The position numbers and the translations under genes are program-made. From positions 2,170,001-2,234,000 of the forward strand of contig NZ_CP113116.1 in NCBI RefSeq assembly GCF_026625985.1: 64,000 bases of DNA, given 5' to 3'. Of the stretch, positions 51,366-60,840 are shown piece after piece. Position 1 is the stretch's first letter; each line of letters starts with the position of its first letter. This DNA comes from Mycobacterium sp. Aquia_213. Its GTDB lineage: Bacteria > Actinomycetota > Actinomycetes > Mycobacteriales > Mycobacteriaceae. The notes beneath the pieces are model-generated. The model did not search any database and was not told the DNA's origin. It saw only the letters and a list, made by a program, of their open reading frames with translations.

Positions 51366-52148
51366 TTAGCCTGGGACAGCCTCTTTGGGAATGTCCGTCG
51401 GCCAATCGGCCAGCGTGTCCAGATAGCGCTGACGCACCTCGGCAATGCGATCCGGCAACGTGTCCAGTGTCCAGTCGTCGACCGGGATCGGCGGCAGCAC
51501 GGCGACATCGACTGTGCCCGGAGTGATCTTGAGCGACGCGTCGCGGGAGGCGATGACCTCCGCGTTGCGGATCACAATCGGCACGATCGGTATGCCCACG
51601 GCCATCGCGATCCGGAACGCGCCTTTCTTGAACGGCCCGACCCCGTCGCCGTCTCGCGAGGTGCCCTCCGGGGCGATCAGGATCGACAGGCCGTCCTTCG
51701 CGCGTTCTTCCACTTCACGCAGGCTTTCCACCGCCGCGGCGGGGTCGTCTCGGTCGAGGAACACTCCGTCGTTGAACCTGAGTAGCGTGCCGATGATCGG
51801 GTCGCTCGCGAGTTCCTTCTTGGCAATCTTGATCCAGTCTTCACGCAGCAATGCGGCGGCGATGAACGGGTCGACTCCGTTGCGGTGGTTGTAGAGAAAC
51901 ACGGCCGGGCGCTGCGCCGTCAGGTTCTCGGTGCCGCTGACGGTGAAGCGGATGCCGTTGGTATCGAGCAAGAGCTTGGGCCAGATGGACCTGAAGAAGT
52001 TCAGCCCGCGGCGACGGCTGCCGGTCAGCAGGCCAACGCCCAGCGCGCCCACCCCCACCGGGATGGCCGAACCAAAGCCCGCGACCAGGTTTGCGTTCCT
52101 GCGGATGCGGACGCCGCGCGGCGTCTCGGGCAAACCTGTTGTCGTCAT
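51366..52148 (-). CDS. PlsC-like 1-acylglycerol-3-phosphate acyltransferase
   Basis: The 260-residue protein has the acyltransferase motifs NHRNGVD (HX4D) and IAPEGTSRDGDG (EGTS), a later PIVPIVIRN segment and one hydrophobic N-terminal stretch. It transfers an acyl chain to lysophosphatidic acid at the membrane. The start at 52148 is preferred because GGGAGGCTT lies upstream. It converges on the amidase gene (3-bp gap). Confidence 0.82.
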   Translation of the reverse strand: MTTTGLPETPRGVRIRRNANLVAGFGSAIPVGVGALGVGLLTGSRRRGLNFFRSIWPKLLLDTNGIRFTVSGTENLTAQRPAVFLYNHRNGVDPFIAAALLREDWIKIAKKELASDPIIGTLLRFNDGVFLDRDDPAAAVESLREVEERAKDGLSILIAPEGTSRDGDGVGPFKKGAFRIAMAVGIPIVPIVIRNAEVIASRDASLKITPGTVDVAVLPPIPVDDWTLDTLPDRIAEVRQRYLDTLADWPTDIPKEAVPG

Positions 52149-52287
52149 TTCAAGCCTCCCGAGATGTCCCACTGGATCCAAGCGGCACGCCGATTGTAAG
52201 GAGCTATTCAGCGCGTCGCATCCGCAGCGTTGCAGCGAAAAGGTTTGGTAAACAGCAGGGTTGGCGATAGTGAACGCGAAGGCTCGA

Positions 52288-52620
52288 TTACATCAGCTGT
52301 GCGGCGGTCGCCATCGCGATGAGCAACAAGGTGGCCACCCCGATGATGTAGACGGGGCGACGAGGACTGATGTGCGTCGGGAGTGGGCGCTGCTGCAGTA
52401 TTGACTGCCGCCGGAACGCGATCACGTAGGTACCCAACGCCGCGAGCAGTGCCACGCCCGCCGGGATCAGCGGTAGCCACCCGCGTGCGCCGTGAATTTC
52501 CTTGATGGCCAGCAGCACGCCGTTGGCCAGGAACGCGAACGATGTCCGGCTCCAGGCGAGCGTGGTGCGTTCGGCCGTCAAGGTGTTGGCCGACGGATTG
52601 CGGGCCGCGGCGTGGGTCAA
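52288..52620 (-). CDS. DUF202-family membrane protein
   Basis: This 110-residue protein is in the DUF202/YidH family: LTAERTTLAWSRTSFAFLANGVLLAI, then two further membrane helices (GVALLAALGTYVIAFRRQ and GVATLLLIAMATAAQLM). A TTG start overlaps the preceding DUF202 gene's stop in a TTGA junction, so it is the second of a coupled pair. Function is unknown. Confidence 0.72.
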   Translation of the reverse strand: MTHAAARNPSANTLTAERTTLAWSRTSFAFLANGVLLAIKEIHGARGWLPLIPAGVALLAALGTYVIAFRRQSILQQRPLPTHISPRRPVYIIGVATLLLIAMATAAQLM

Positions 52621-53027
52621 CCCGAGACCGCCTTGAGAACGACCAACCCGAGTGCGACGAGCCCGACCACGCAGAGGCCTACCGCGAGGTAGGCCGGTGA
52701 GGGGTGCCGGGGCAACGGGTCGCCGCGGCGCATGGCGTGATCGGCCTGTTGCCAGCGCAGCAGCCCCATCCCGCTGGTGAGGATCGCCAACACCACGAGA
52801 CCGATACCGAGCAGCCGCCGGGCGCCGGGAACCGTCATCTCGGGGACGAGCTGTACCAGGGCGACCGCCGCCGCAAGCAGTCCCAGCGCGGTCCGCTGCC
52901 AGGATAGGAAGGTCCGCTCGTTGGCCATCGTGAACCGATAGTCGGGTTCGCACTCTTCGGTGCTGGCGGCGTGATGTTTGTCGGTGGGCGCGATCGTGTT
53001 GTCGGGCACTGGCACCTCACAAGACAT
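52617..53027 (-). CDS. DUF202-family (YidH-like) membrane protein
   Basis: The protein of about 136 residues has a short acidic N-terminus, then the DUF202 motif YRFTMANERTFLSWQRTALGLLAAAVAL and two more helices. The start at 53027 (MSCEVPVPDN) is preferred. It is first in the two-gene DUF202 operon and diverges from the HAD gene. Two DUF202 proteins side by side may form a heteromer in the membrane. Confidence 0.72.
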   Translation of the reverse strand: MSCEVPVPDNTIAPTDKHHAASTEECEPDYRFTMANERTFLSWQRTALGLLAAAVALVQLVPEMTVPGARRLLGIGLVVLAILTSGMGLLRWQQADHAMRRGDPLPRHPSPAYLAVGLCVVGLVALGLVVLKAVSG

Positions 53028-53107
53028 ATAGAAAAAGAATTTAGATACCTGTGATTTTAACTCACGACGTGGCACCGCCATGCCGCAGTTCGGAACCTGA
53101 CGGCATC

Positions 53108-53830
53108 ATGAAGGTTGTGGTTAAGGCGTTGTTGTTCGACGTGCAAGGCACCGCGACGGATTTCTTTTCGACGGTCTGCGACGAGGCCCAACGGATCAGC
53201 GCGGGACGTCACCCGGATGCCGATTGGCCCGATCTGGTCCGGCGCTGGCGGGCGGGCTACTTCGACGCGCTGGAGGCCGCGCGCAGTCGCCAGAGCGGAT
53301 GGGTTTCGGTGCACTCGGTGTACCGCGCCGCGTTGGAGACCTTGCTCGAAGAGTGCGGCATCGGCGACTTCACGGATGCCGAACGCGAGGAGCTGACGCT
53401 GGCCTGGCAACGACTCGAGCCCTGGCCGGATGTGGCGCCCGGACTCTCTTGGCTGAAGAGCGAGTTCACCTTGGCCACGCTGTCGAACGCCGACGTGTCC
53501 GCGGTCATCAACATCTCCAAGCGGGCGCGATTGCCCTGGGATGCGATCTTCGCCGCGGAGATGGCCGGGGTTTTCAAGCCGGACCCGGCGATCTATCGGA
53601 TGGCCGCGACCTACCTGGGTCTGGATCCCGCCGAGATCATGATGGTGGCTAGCCACAAATACGACATCCGCGCGGCGGCGGAGCTCGGTTTTCGCACCGC
53701 GTTCGTCGCGCGTCCGCTGGAGTTCGGGGCCGACGGCGATCCCGATGTGGAGTATTCGGACGAGTTCGACATCAACGCGTCGGACTTCCTCGACCTTGCC
53801 GATCAGCTCGGCGTCTGGTGGCCGTCTTAA
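53108..53830 (+). CDS. HAD-superfamily hydrolase (haloacid dehalogenase type II-like)
   Basis: The 240-residue protein has HAD motif I (LLFDVQGTATD, nucleophile Asp), motif II LSNAD, the lysine of motif III in GVFKPDP, and motif IV VASHKYDI. This matches L-2-haloacid dehalogenase-type HAD enzymes. The start at 53108 fits the usual N-terminus of the family. The substrate is unknown. Confidence 0.82.
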   Translation: MKVVVKALLFDVQGTATDFFSTVCDEAQRISAGRHPDADWPDLVRRWRAGYFDALEAARSRQSGWVSVHSVYRAALETLLEECGIGDFTDAEREELTLAWQRLEPWPDVAPGLSWLKSEFTLATLSNADVSAVINISKRARLPWDAIFAAEMAGVFKPDPAIYRMAATYLGLDPAEIMMVASHKYDIRAAAELGFRTAFVARPLEFGADGDPDVEYSDEFDINASDFLDLADQLGVWWPS

Positions 53831-53881
53831 AGCGCCTGGGGTGCGCGGCGACGGCCGGCAATCGGCTGCACGCCAACGCAA

Positions 53882-54447
53882 TTAGCTCGCTTCGGTGAAG
53901 GCCGGCGGCACGGTGTCGGTCAGCGCCGGGTCCGGCTTCTCCGAGGCCATCGACAACAGCCCGCGCACCGCGCGCGCGGCCAGCAGCCAGTTCGACGGCT
54001 TCTTCATGTCCAGCCCGCCGAGGAGCTGTTTGATCATCGTCAGCGTGTCGAAGTAAATGCGTTCGCAGACAAGGGTTTCGGCCTCGTCGAAAACGAAGTA
54101 CGCGTTCATGCGCACCCGAAAGCGGCTGCCGGTGGGCGGAACCTTGCCGAGGACCCCCGATGCGTGCCCATCAACCAGAACTCGACGATCACCGCGTCGG
54201 CGCTGTGCCGCAGCGCGATGATCTCGTGGTCCTGATCGGGAAATGCGGTGCGCGTGTAGTTGTAGTAGCCACGCACCGCGTCGTTTCCGTCGTGGATGAC
54301 CATCTGCGGGATCAGCTCGTAGTGCGGGTGCGGGAACGTCGCCAGCACGTCGTCCCAGTCCTGGCGGACCTCGTCGTGAAAGTGGTCGAGCACGAGTTTC
54401 TGGCGCGCGGCCAGCACCTCCGGAGCGGGAAACGCGGGGGCTGTCAT
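53882..54447 (-). pseudogene. SnoaL-like ester cyclase, single-base frameshift
   Basis: Two overlapping frames form one SnoaL-like polypeptide. The first half (MTAPAFPAPEVLAARQKLV..., VIVEFWLMGTHRG) runs into the second (VLGKVPPTGSRFRVRMNAYFVFDEAETLVCERIYFD) only if one G is restored in the run of five at 54154-54158 (C-run on plus). The restored sequence has the usual GTHxG...VPPTG motif. Either a recent loss-of-function mutation or a sequencing error. It lies 69 bp after the cyp124 stop and may share its transcript. Confidence 0.75.
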
Positions 54448-54516
54448 TTGGTGAGAATAAACCGGCGCCGTGGCTTCGAGAATTTGATAGCGCATTGGCT
54501 ATCAAGCAGTCATGCG

Positions 54517-55812
54517 TCAGGCCGGGGGAGTCCAGGCCACCGGCAGGGCTTTGATGCCGTGGATGAATTGCGACAGCAATCGTGCCGGTTTGCCGGTCAC
54601 GGTCAGGTCCGGGATTTCGCGGCGCAATTCGTCGAAGACGACCCGGATCTCGCGACGGGCCAGGTTGGCCCCCAAACAGAAATGCGCGCCGCCGCCGCCG
54701 AAACCCAAGTGCGGATTGGGGTTTCGCGCGACGTCGAACGACCACGGATTGTCGAACCGTGACTCGTCGCGGTTGGCCGAGTTGTAGTACAGCGAAACCT
54801 TGTCGCCGGCCGCCATCTTGACGCCGCTCAACTCGAAGTCGCGGGTCAGGGTGCGGCGCATGTAGATCACCGGGGAGGCCCACCGCACGATCTCCTCGAC
54901 CGCCGTGGGGGTCAGCTCGTCGAAGTTGGACCACCACTTTTCCCGTTGCTCTCCGAAGCGGGACAACGCGAGCACGCCGTGGCTGATCGCATTGCGCGTG
55001 GTTTCGTTGCCGGCCACCACCAGCAGGATGAAGAACGACGCGATCTCCTGGGAGGAAAGGCGATCGCCGTCGACCTCGGCTTCGACCAGGGCGGTGGTCA
55101 GATCGTCGTGATGGTTGGACCGGCGGTCCTCGGCGAGCGCGGTGGCGTAGGCGCCGATGTCCATCGAAACCTGCATGAACTCTTCGAAATCCAGCGTCAA
55201 ATCGGGGTCGCCGAACCCGAGAATCACGTTGGTCCAGTGGAAGACTCGCTGATGGTCCTCCTCGGGAATGCCCATCATGTCGCAGATCACCTGCAGCGGC
55301 AGCGGCCCGGCGAGCTCGGTGACCAGGTCCGCCTCGCCGTCGGGATGGTTGGCGGCCAACGAGGTGACCAGCCGATGGGCCCGCTCTCGCACCGAAGTCT
55401 CAATGCGGGCAACCACTTTCGGGGTAAAGGCCCTACTGACGATCGAGCGCAGCCGCTGGTGTCGCGGGTCGTCGAGCACGATCATCGAGCCGAAATACTC
55501 GGCCAATTCCGGTGTCTGGTCGTTGATCGTGATGCCGCCGGCGGAGCTGAAGATGTCGGGATGGCGGCTGGCGAAGTGCACGTCGTCGAGCTTGGTCAGC
55601 GCCCAATACCCGGTGCCCGATTCAAACCCCTCCATCTGAATCGCGGGCCAGAACGAGATCGGCGCTTCCCGGCGCAAGGTGGCGAACGCCGCGTCGCGGA
55701 TGTCGTCGTTGTGCACCCAGAAGTCGAGCGAATCGAGATGGACATCGGTAAGCGGGAGTTCGGGCGGCGGCGTCCCATTCGGTCGCGTCGAGATACGGGT
55801 CTCAAGGCTCAC
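54517..55812 (-). CDS. cyp124: CYP124-type lipid omega-hydroxylase
   Basis: The protein of about 431 residues matches M. tuberculosis CYP124 (Rv2266) nearly throughout by memory: GTPPPELPL, FATLRREAPISFWP, FSSAGGITINDQTPELAEYFGSMIVLDDPRHQRLRSIVSRAFTPKVVARIE. The I-helix is VVAGNETTRN and the heme loop FGGGGAHFCLG. CYP124 hydroxylates the omega end of methyl-branched lipids and sterol side chains. The GTG at 55812 follows AAGGAGGG at the best spacing and aligns with the known start; the ATG at 55830 is less likely. Confidence 0.92.
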   Translation of the reverse strand: MSLETRISTRPNGTPPPELPLTDVHLDSLDFWVHNDDIRDAAFATLRREAPISFWPAIQMEGFESGTGYWALTKLDDVHFASRHPDIFSSAGGITINDQTPELAEYFGSMIVLDDPRHQRLRSIVSRAFTPKVVARIETSVRERAHRLVTSLAANHPDGEADLVTELAGPLPLQVICDMMGIPEEDHQRVFHWTNVILGFGDPDLTLDFEEFMQVSMDIGAYATALAEDRRSNHHDDLTTALVEAEVDGDRLSSQEIASFFILLVVAGNETTRNAISHGVLALSRFGEQREKWWSNFDELTPTAVEEIVRWASPVIYMRRTLTRDFELSGVKMAAGDKVSLYYNSANRDESRFDNPWSFDVARNPNPHLGFGGGGAHFCLGANLARREIRVVFDELRREIPDLTVTGKPARLLSQFIHGIKALPVAWTPPA

Positions 55813-55863
55813 GTAGCCCTCCTTCGCCATTGAAGAGGTGACACTGGCGAGCCTAAACCCGGA

Positions 55864-56220
55864 TCAGTGCGTACAGACGGTTCTCGCGGGAGCGCCTGTC
55901 GTCGCCGTCGCGGCGCTGACCACGTTGCCGTCCATCAAAATTTTGCAGGAGATGGGACCCGGCCCCTGGGCGCTGATCGTGAACACCTGCCCGCCGAACG
56001 AGGTGAACTCGGTCGACCACGGCAGCGGCGCATTCACCTGGTGCAGCTGCCCGGTGTCGGTCTGGTAGTAGATGAACTGCGCGACCGCGGGCCCGTTGAC
56101 CTCGTAACGGACCTGGGGCATCTGGGGTACGGCGTGGGCGACGCCGCAGGCGTTCGCGAACCCGAAACCGATGGCCAGCAGCATCGACGGTGCGGCGAGG
56201 TGCTTTCTCATGAAATGCAT
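55864..56220 (-). CDS. Secreted MmpS-domain-like protein
   Basis: The 118-residue protein has a signal peptide (MRKHLAAPSMLLAIGFGFANACGVAHA) followed by VRYEVNGPAVAQFIYYQTDTGQLHQVNAPLPWSTEFTSFG and CKILMDGNVVSAAT. That is the beta-sandwich of MmpS proteins (APLPW and CxIxxDG). Unlike MmpS4/5 it appears to be freely exported rather than membrane-anchored, and no mmpL gene is adjacent. AGGTGA precedes the ATG at 56220. Confidence 0.72.
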   Translation of the reverse strand: MHFMRKHLAAPSMLLAIGFGFANACGVAHAVPQMPQVRYEVNGPAVAQFIYYQTDTGQLHQVNAPLPWSTEFTSFGGQVFTISAQGPGPISCKILMDGNVVSAATATTGAPARTVCTH

Positions 56221-56310
56221 CGTGTCACCTAGCGGGACGGGGTGCTAGAGGTCACAGTGTGCGCGCTTAATGTGAAGCCGAGTGGGGCCGGTGCGAACGG
56301 AAGGTTGGTT

Positions 56311-57396
56311 ATGTCGATAAGCGGCTCAAAGCGTGTGGTGGTGTTTGGTACCGGCTTCGTGGGCAGGATGGTGATCCCGGAGATCGTCAAGCACCCGCTG
56401 TTTGAGTTGGTGGGCGTCGGCGTCAGCAATCCGGACAAGGTCGGCCGCGACGTCGGCGATATCTGCGGGATGCCCGAGAAGGTCGGCGTGCTCGCCACCG
56501 ACGACATCGACGCGCTGATCGCGTTGAAGCCCGACGCGCTGGTGCACTACGGCCCGACGGCGATGCACGCCAAAGAGAACATCAAGCTGATCACCGCCTT
56601 CCTGCGGGCCGGCATCGACGTGTGTTCGACGGCGATGACGCCGTGGGTGTGGCCGACGATGCACCTGAACCCGCCGAACTGGATCGAGCCGATCACCGAG
56701 GCGTGCGAGCTGGGTCAGTCGTCCTGCTTCACCACCGGCATCGACCCCGGATTCGCCAACGACATGTTCCCGATGACGCTGATGGGCCTGACCTCGGAGG
56801 TGCGCAAGGTCCGGGCGTCCGAGCTGCTCGACTACACCAACTACGAAGGCGACTACGAGTTCGAGATGGGCATCGGCCGCGAGCCCGAATTCAAGCCCAT
56901 GCTCGAGGACCGCGACATGCTGATCTTCGCCTGGGGGGCGACCGTCCCGATGATCGCGCACGCCGCCGGGATCATGCTCGACGAGATGACCACCACCTGG
57001 GACAAGTGGGTGACCCCGACCGAGCGCAACTCCGCGCGGGGCGTCATCAAGCCCGGGCACGTCGCCGCCGTGCGGTTCACCATCAACGGCGTCTATAAGG
57101 GTGAGACCCGCATCCAGCTCGAGCACGTCAACCGCATCGGGCTCGACGCCGCCCCCGACTGGCCGACGGGTCACGACAACGACGTCTACCGGGTGGACAT
57201 CGAGGGGACCCCGAGCATCTTCCAGGAGACCGCGTTCCGGTTCACCGACGGCTCCGGCCGGGACGCGGCGGCGGCCGGGTGCCTGGCCACCGGGCTGCGG
57301 GCGCTGAACGCGGTGCCGGCGGTCAACGATCTGCGGCCGGGCTGGGTGACCCCGCTGGATCTTCCGCTGATCGCTGGAGCCGGCAATATACGGTGA
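56311..57396 (+). CDS. DapB-like NAD(P)-dependent oxidoreductase
   Basis: The 361-residue protein is a paralogue of the gene at 94-1155, with Rossmann FGTGFVGRMVIPEIVKHPLFELVGVGVSNPDKVGRDVGDI and a C-terminal dimerisation domain. The start at 56311 follows GGAAGG. It probably acts on an amino-ketone or related substrate; the reaction is unknown. Confidence 0.8.
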   Translation: MSISGSKRVVVFGTGFVGRMVIPEIVKHPLFELVGVGVSNPDKVGRDVGDICGMPEKVGVLATDDIDALIALKPDALVHYGPTAMHAKENIKLITAFLRAGIDVCSTAMTPWVWPTMHLNPPNWIEPITEACELGQSSCFTTGIDPGFANDMFPMTLMGLTSEVRKVRASELLDYTNYEGDYEFEMGIGREPEFKPMLEDRDMLIFAWGATVPMIAHAAGIMLDEMTTTWDKWVTPTERNSARGVIKPGHVAAVRFTINGVYKGETRIQLEHVNRIGLDAAPDWPTGHDNDVYRVDIEGTPSIFQETAFRFTDGSGRDAAAAGCLATGLRALNAVPAVNDLRPGWVTPLDLPLIAGAGNIR

Positions 57397-57530
57397 CCAG
57401 CGCATATACTGTGGCCGATTCGTTATACAGCTCACGCATAGCCAGCGCAGAGATTGGCTATAGGTATAACCGACAAAATCGGGGATAGGCGGATGCGGGG
57501 GCATTCCGCTGGATAACGGGGATTGGGGCC

Positions 57531-59348
57531 ATGTCAGACGGAGCTACGCCCGCGCTGGGTCTCTCGATAGGTGCCACCAACTTCGCCGCGGTCACCGCCG
57601 ACCACGGCATCACTCGTAAGCCCGTCATGACGCTCTTTCGCGAGCGTCTGCCCGAGATCGGGGTGCCGGCCGAGAACCCCCGGCTGGACCAGCCGGGCCT
57701 GGTGATCACCGACTTCGTGGATCGTGTCGGCGACCCGATCGGCATCGTGGCGGCCGACGGCTCGGTGCACCGCAGCGAGGTCCTGGCCGCCGATGGGTTG
57801 CGTGCCCTGGCCTACGCCGCCACCAACGGGGCCGGCCTGCCCGACAACGTCGCGGTGACCCACCCGGCGCACTGGGGACCGACCGCGGTCGACGCGCTGG
57901 GTTCCGCGCTGAGCCGGGTGCCCGAATGGGCCAACCGCGACCGGCCGCTGACGTTGATCCCGGATGCCGCCGCGACGCTGTTCGCCGCGCGGGCCAACCC
58001 GGGCATCCCGGCGCGCGGGACCGTCGCGGTGTGCGACTTCGGCGGCAGCGGCAGCAGCATCACGCTGATGGACGCCGCCGGTGACTATCAGCCCCTGGCC
58101 CCGACCGTGCGGCATCTGGATTTCTCCGGCGACCTGATCGATCAGGCGCTGTTGACGGCCGTCCTGGCCAACCTGCCCAGCGCCGATTCCTTCGATCCGT
58201 CCGGCACCTCGGCGATCGGACCGCTGAGCCGGCTGCGGACCGGATGCCGAAACGCCAAGGAGCAGCTCTCGTCGAGCACGGTTGCCACGCTGGCCGAGGG
58301 ATTGCCGGGGATACCGGGCGAAATCCGGCTCACCAGAAACGAACTCGACGACGCGATCCGCACGTCGCTGACCAACTTCGTCGCGGTCCTGGATGAGACG
58401 CTGGCGCGCAACGGGATTCGCGATCTGGTCGCGGTGGTTTCGGTCGGCGGAGGCGCGAACATCCCGGCGGTCACCACGATGCTGTCCGGACACCTGAGGG
58501 TTCCGGTCGTGACGACGCCGCGTCCGCACCTGGCCCCTGCGATCGGCGGGGCGTTGCGTGCGACGCGTGGACCGGGGGAGACCAGCGCGACGCTGCTGAC
58601 CCCGGCCGCATCGCGAGCGACCGCCGCGGCCGTGGCGGCAGCAGCAGCACCGGTGGCGGTCGAAGAGCGAAAGCCCGTGCTGACCCATGCGTCGGAGCCG
58701 ATGTCGAGCATGATGCCCGCGCTGGCGTGGTCGGAAGCCGGCGACGATTCGCGCGTGTTGCCCGTCGCCGCTGGGCCGGTCGCGAATCATGGTGGCGGGT
58801 CAGGCTATACGTCGGCGCGTCCGGCGTTGAGCTTCGATCAGCCCGCGCAGCCGCGTCGCAGTCGGGAGAAAAAGAATTCGGCCGTTCCGTGGTCTCGGGT
58901 GCCGGGGATGGTCGTCATCGGGACGGCCGTGGCGGTGCTGCTGGTCGGCATCGCCTTGGCGATAGGCCTCTCCGACGACAAACCGGCGACGACGCCGAGT
59001 CCCGGGGTGAACACGACCCCGGCTTCCGCTCCGCCCGCCAACGGCGCTGCTCCGCAACCCGCGCCGCCGACTCAGGCGCCGATCACGGGTCAGGCCGCGA
59101 CTCCTGCCGAGCCGGCCGCGCCGCCGCCAACGGCCGACGCTCCCGCTCCCGCGGCGGTAGATCCACCCCCGCCCGCGGCGGTGGATACGCCGGTCCCGGC
59201 GGCGCCCCCGCCACCCGTCGAGGCTCCGGCTCCGCCGCCGGTGCCTCAGATTCCGGCACCCGCACCGCGGGTCCCGCCGATACCGGCGATTCCACCCATC
59301 CCGCGCATTCCCGGAATCGGCTTGCCAATTCCCGGATTTGGTGGGTAG
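57531..59348 (+). CDS. Hsp70/actin-fold ATPase-like proline-rich membrane protein
   Basis: The 605-residue protein has an actin/Hsp70-type ATPase domain: LGLSIGATNFAAVTA (phosphate 1), AVCDFGGSGSSITLMDA (phosphate 2) and VVSVGGGANIPAVTTMLSGHL (adenosine motif). One membrane segment (VPGMVVIGTAVAVLLVGIALAIGLS) and a long Pro/Ala-rich extracytoplasmic tail follow. It matches the proline-rich protein annotated Rv2264c (memory). The role is unknown; regulation or cell-envelope tethering is possible. Confidence 0.78.
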   Translation: MSDGATPALGLSIGATNFAAVTADHGITRKPVMTLFRERLPEIGVPAENPRLDQPGLVITDFVDRVGDPIGIVAADGSVHRSEVLAADGLRALAYAATNGAGLPDNVAVTHPAHWGPTAVDALGSALSRVPEWANRDRPLTLIPDAAATLFAARANPGIPARGTVAVCDFGGSGSSITLMDAAGDYQPLAPTVRHLDFSGDLIDQALLTAVLANLPSADSFDPSGTSAIGPLSRLRTGCRNAKEQLSSSTVATLAEGLPGIPGEIRLTRNELDDAIRTSLTNFVAVLDETLARNGIRDLVAVVSVGGGANIPAVTTMLSGHLRVPVVTTPRPHLAPAIGGALRATRGPGETSATLLTPAASRATAAAVAAAAAPVAVEERKPVLTHASEPMSSMMPALAWSEAGDDSRVLPVAAGPVANHGGGSGYTSARPALSFDQPAQPRRSREKKNSAVPWSRVPGMVVIGTAVAVLLVGIALAIGLSDDKPATTPSPGVNTTPASAPPANGAAPQPAPPTQAPITGQAATPAEPAAPPPTADAPAPAAVDPPPPAAVDTPVPAAPPPPVEAPAPPPVPQIPAPAPRVPPIPAIPPIPRIPGIGLPIPGFGG

Positions 59349-59681
59349 TTACTTGGAGCTGGGGCGTTTTTCGCCCTTGTTTTCCTCGGCCGCGAGCTTC
59401 TTGAGTTCGACGTTCAAGGCCTTGTCTTTTTCGACTTGTTCTTGGTCGACTCCGCTGTCCGCCCCGTCGGCGTACTTGGGATTGCCGTCCTCGTCCAGCC
59501 AATCGTTGACCGCCGTACCGGAGATTGCTCCGCCCGAACCCGGCAGCACCAGCGTGGGCCGGTCCTCGTAGGCCACCATCATGTCGGCGGCTTTTTCTTT
59601 TTGCTCGTCGCCTGGTTCCGGCTTTTCCGTTAGCGGCTGTTCGCCTTCTTGGCCTGCTGTTCTGTCGTCCTGCACGCTCAT
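59349..59681 (-). CDS. Small acidic hydrophilic protein, unknown
   Basis: The 110-residue protein (start MSVQDDRTAGQEGEQP) is highly charged, with DADGxxxYADGADS-like Asp/Gly patches and a Lys/Glu-rich end (VELKKLAAEENKGEKRP). It has no membrane segment. The stop abuts the Hsp70-like stop. No family is recognised. Confidence 0.6.
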   Translation of the reverse strand: MSVQDDRTAGQEGEQPLTEKPEPGDEQKEKAADMMVAYEDRPTLVLPGSGGAISGTAVNDWLDEDGNPKYADGADSGVDQEQVEKDKALNVELKKLAAEENKGEKRPSSK

Positions 59682-59826
59682 GCGTGTCCCCCTTTGAGTT
59701 GCATTTCGACGCAACTCGGTTTCGGTTACCCGTTGCTGCTGTGTCGAAACTCTCATTACCGCAATCTTTTTTGCCTGACCAGCGGTCACAGGGAGGAGTG
59801 GGACGGGAAAAGCTTTGTGCCGGTTG

Positions 59827-60783
59827 TTAGTTGGTTGCCGGATAGCTGACGCCGGTGAGTTGCTCAGAAATCTCCCAGAGTCGCCGGCAGTCGTCGTCGT
59901 TGCGGGCACGCGCGGGAGTGTTGGCTACTTTCACGCCGCCGCCGGCCAGCTCCATGAATCCGCGCGGTCCGTAGAATTCGCCGCCCTCGGCCTGCGGCGT
60001 GGCCGCCGCGTACAGGGCGGGCAGGATCCCCTCGTCGATCTCCTGCCACAGGAACGGCGTGAAACGCCACGACGCCTTGTACAACCGCTCCATCAGTGCG
60101 GGCTTTTCGCGGCCGTACGAAGGTCCGCTGATTTGCAGGTTGGTCTTGGTCAGTCCGGGATGGGCGGCGGTGGAGACGATGCCCCAGCCGCCGGCCCGGC
60201 TGCGCTTGTCCAGCTCGCGGGCGAACATCAGCACCGCGATCTTCGACTGCCCGTAGGCCGACATCGCCGCGTAGGACTTCTCGAACTGCAGGTCGTCGAA
60301 GTGGATCTTGCCGCTTTGGCTGGCCGCGAGGCTGCTCAGCGAGACGACGCGGGATCGCTGCGCGGCGCGCAGCAGCGGCAGCACATGTCCGGTCAGCGCG
60401 AAGTGCCCGAGATGGTTACTGCCGAACTGCAATTCGAAGCCGTCGGCGGTGGTGTCGCGTTCCGGCGGCGTCATCACCCCGGCGTTGTTGATCAGAATGT
60501 CGATCGGGCGGCCCTCGGCGTTGAGTTGTTCGCCCAGCGCGGTGACCGAGGCCAGCGACGACAGGTCGAGGGATTTGATGGTCAGCTTCGCGTCGGGCAC
60601 GCTGTGGCGGATCTCTTCGATCGCGGCCTCACCCTTTTCCCGATTGCGGATCGCCATGACCACATCGGCGCCGGCCGCGGAGAGCCGCCTGGCCAACCCG
60701 AAGCCCAGACCGCTGTTGGCTCCGGTGATGACGACCAGCTTCCCCGACAGGTCCGGCACGGTGGCGACGAGATCGTTGGACAT
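59827..60783 (-). CDS. Short-chain dehydrogenase (WWOX/retinol-dehydrogenase-like)
   Basis: The 318-residue SDR has TGANSGLG (NAD(P) motif), NNAG, SSLAA and the catalytic YGQSK. It resembles the protochlorophyllide/WWOX-type SDRs, and by order the gene near Rv2263. The start at 60783 (MSNDLVATVP) fits the fold. It is divergent from the SHOCT gene. Confidence 0.85.
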   Translation of the reverse strand: MSNDLVATVPDLSGKLVVITGANSGLGFGLARRLSAAGADVVMAIRNREKGEAAIEEIRHSVPDAKLTIKSLDLSSLASVTALGEQLNAEGRPIDILINNAGVMTPPERDTTADGFELQFGSNHLGHFALTGHVLPLLRAAQRSRVVSLSSLAASQSGKIHFDDLQFEKSYAAMSAYGQSKIAVLMFARELDKRSRAGGWGIVSTAAHPGLTKTNLQISGPSYGREKPALMERLYKASWRFTPFLWQEIDEGILPALYAAATPQAEGGEFYGPRGFMELAGGGVKVANTPARARNDDDCRRLWEISEQLTGVSYPATN

Positions 60784-60840
60784 GGGTATCAGTGTGCTCT
60801 TTCGCTGGCCTTGGGTCACTACCAATGACACACTCCGGGA

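Noticed and set aside
53882..54447. Programmed ribosomal frameshifting in the SnoaL-like gene
   Set aside because: No slippery heptamer or downstream pseudoknot was recognised; a missing base explains it better.
56326..57504. 392-codon open frame on the minus strand over the DapB-like gene
   Set aside because: Composition is Arg/His/Pro shadow-like; the plus frame has a clear Rossmann fold and family motifs.
57534..58790. 418-codon minus-strand frame inside the Hsp70-like gene
   Set aside because: It is the antisense shadow of the ATPase motifs, with no domains and no ribosome site.
59030..59340. Apparent tandem repeat in the Pro-rich tail
   Set aside because: The repetition is at the amino-acid level (Ala/Pro with Val); codons vary, so it is not a DNA repeat array.
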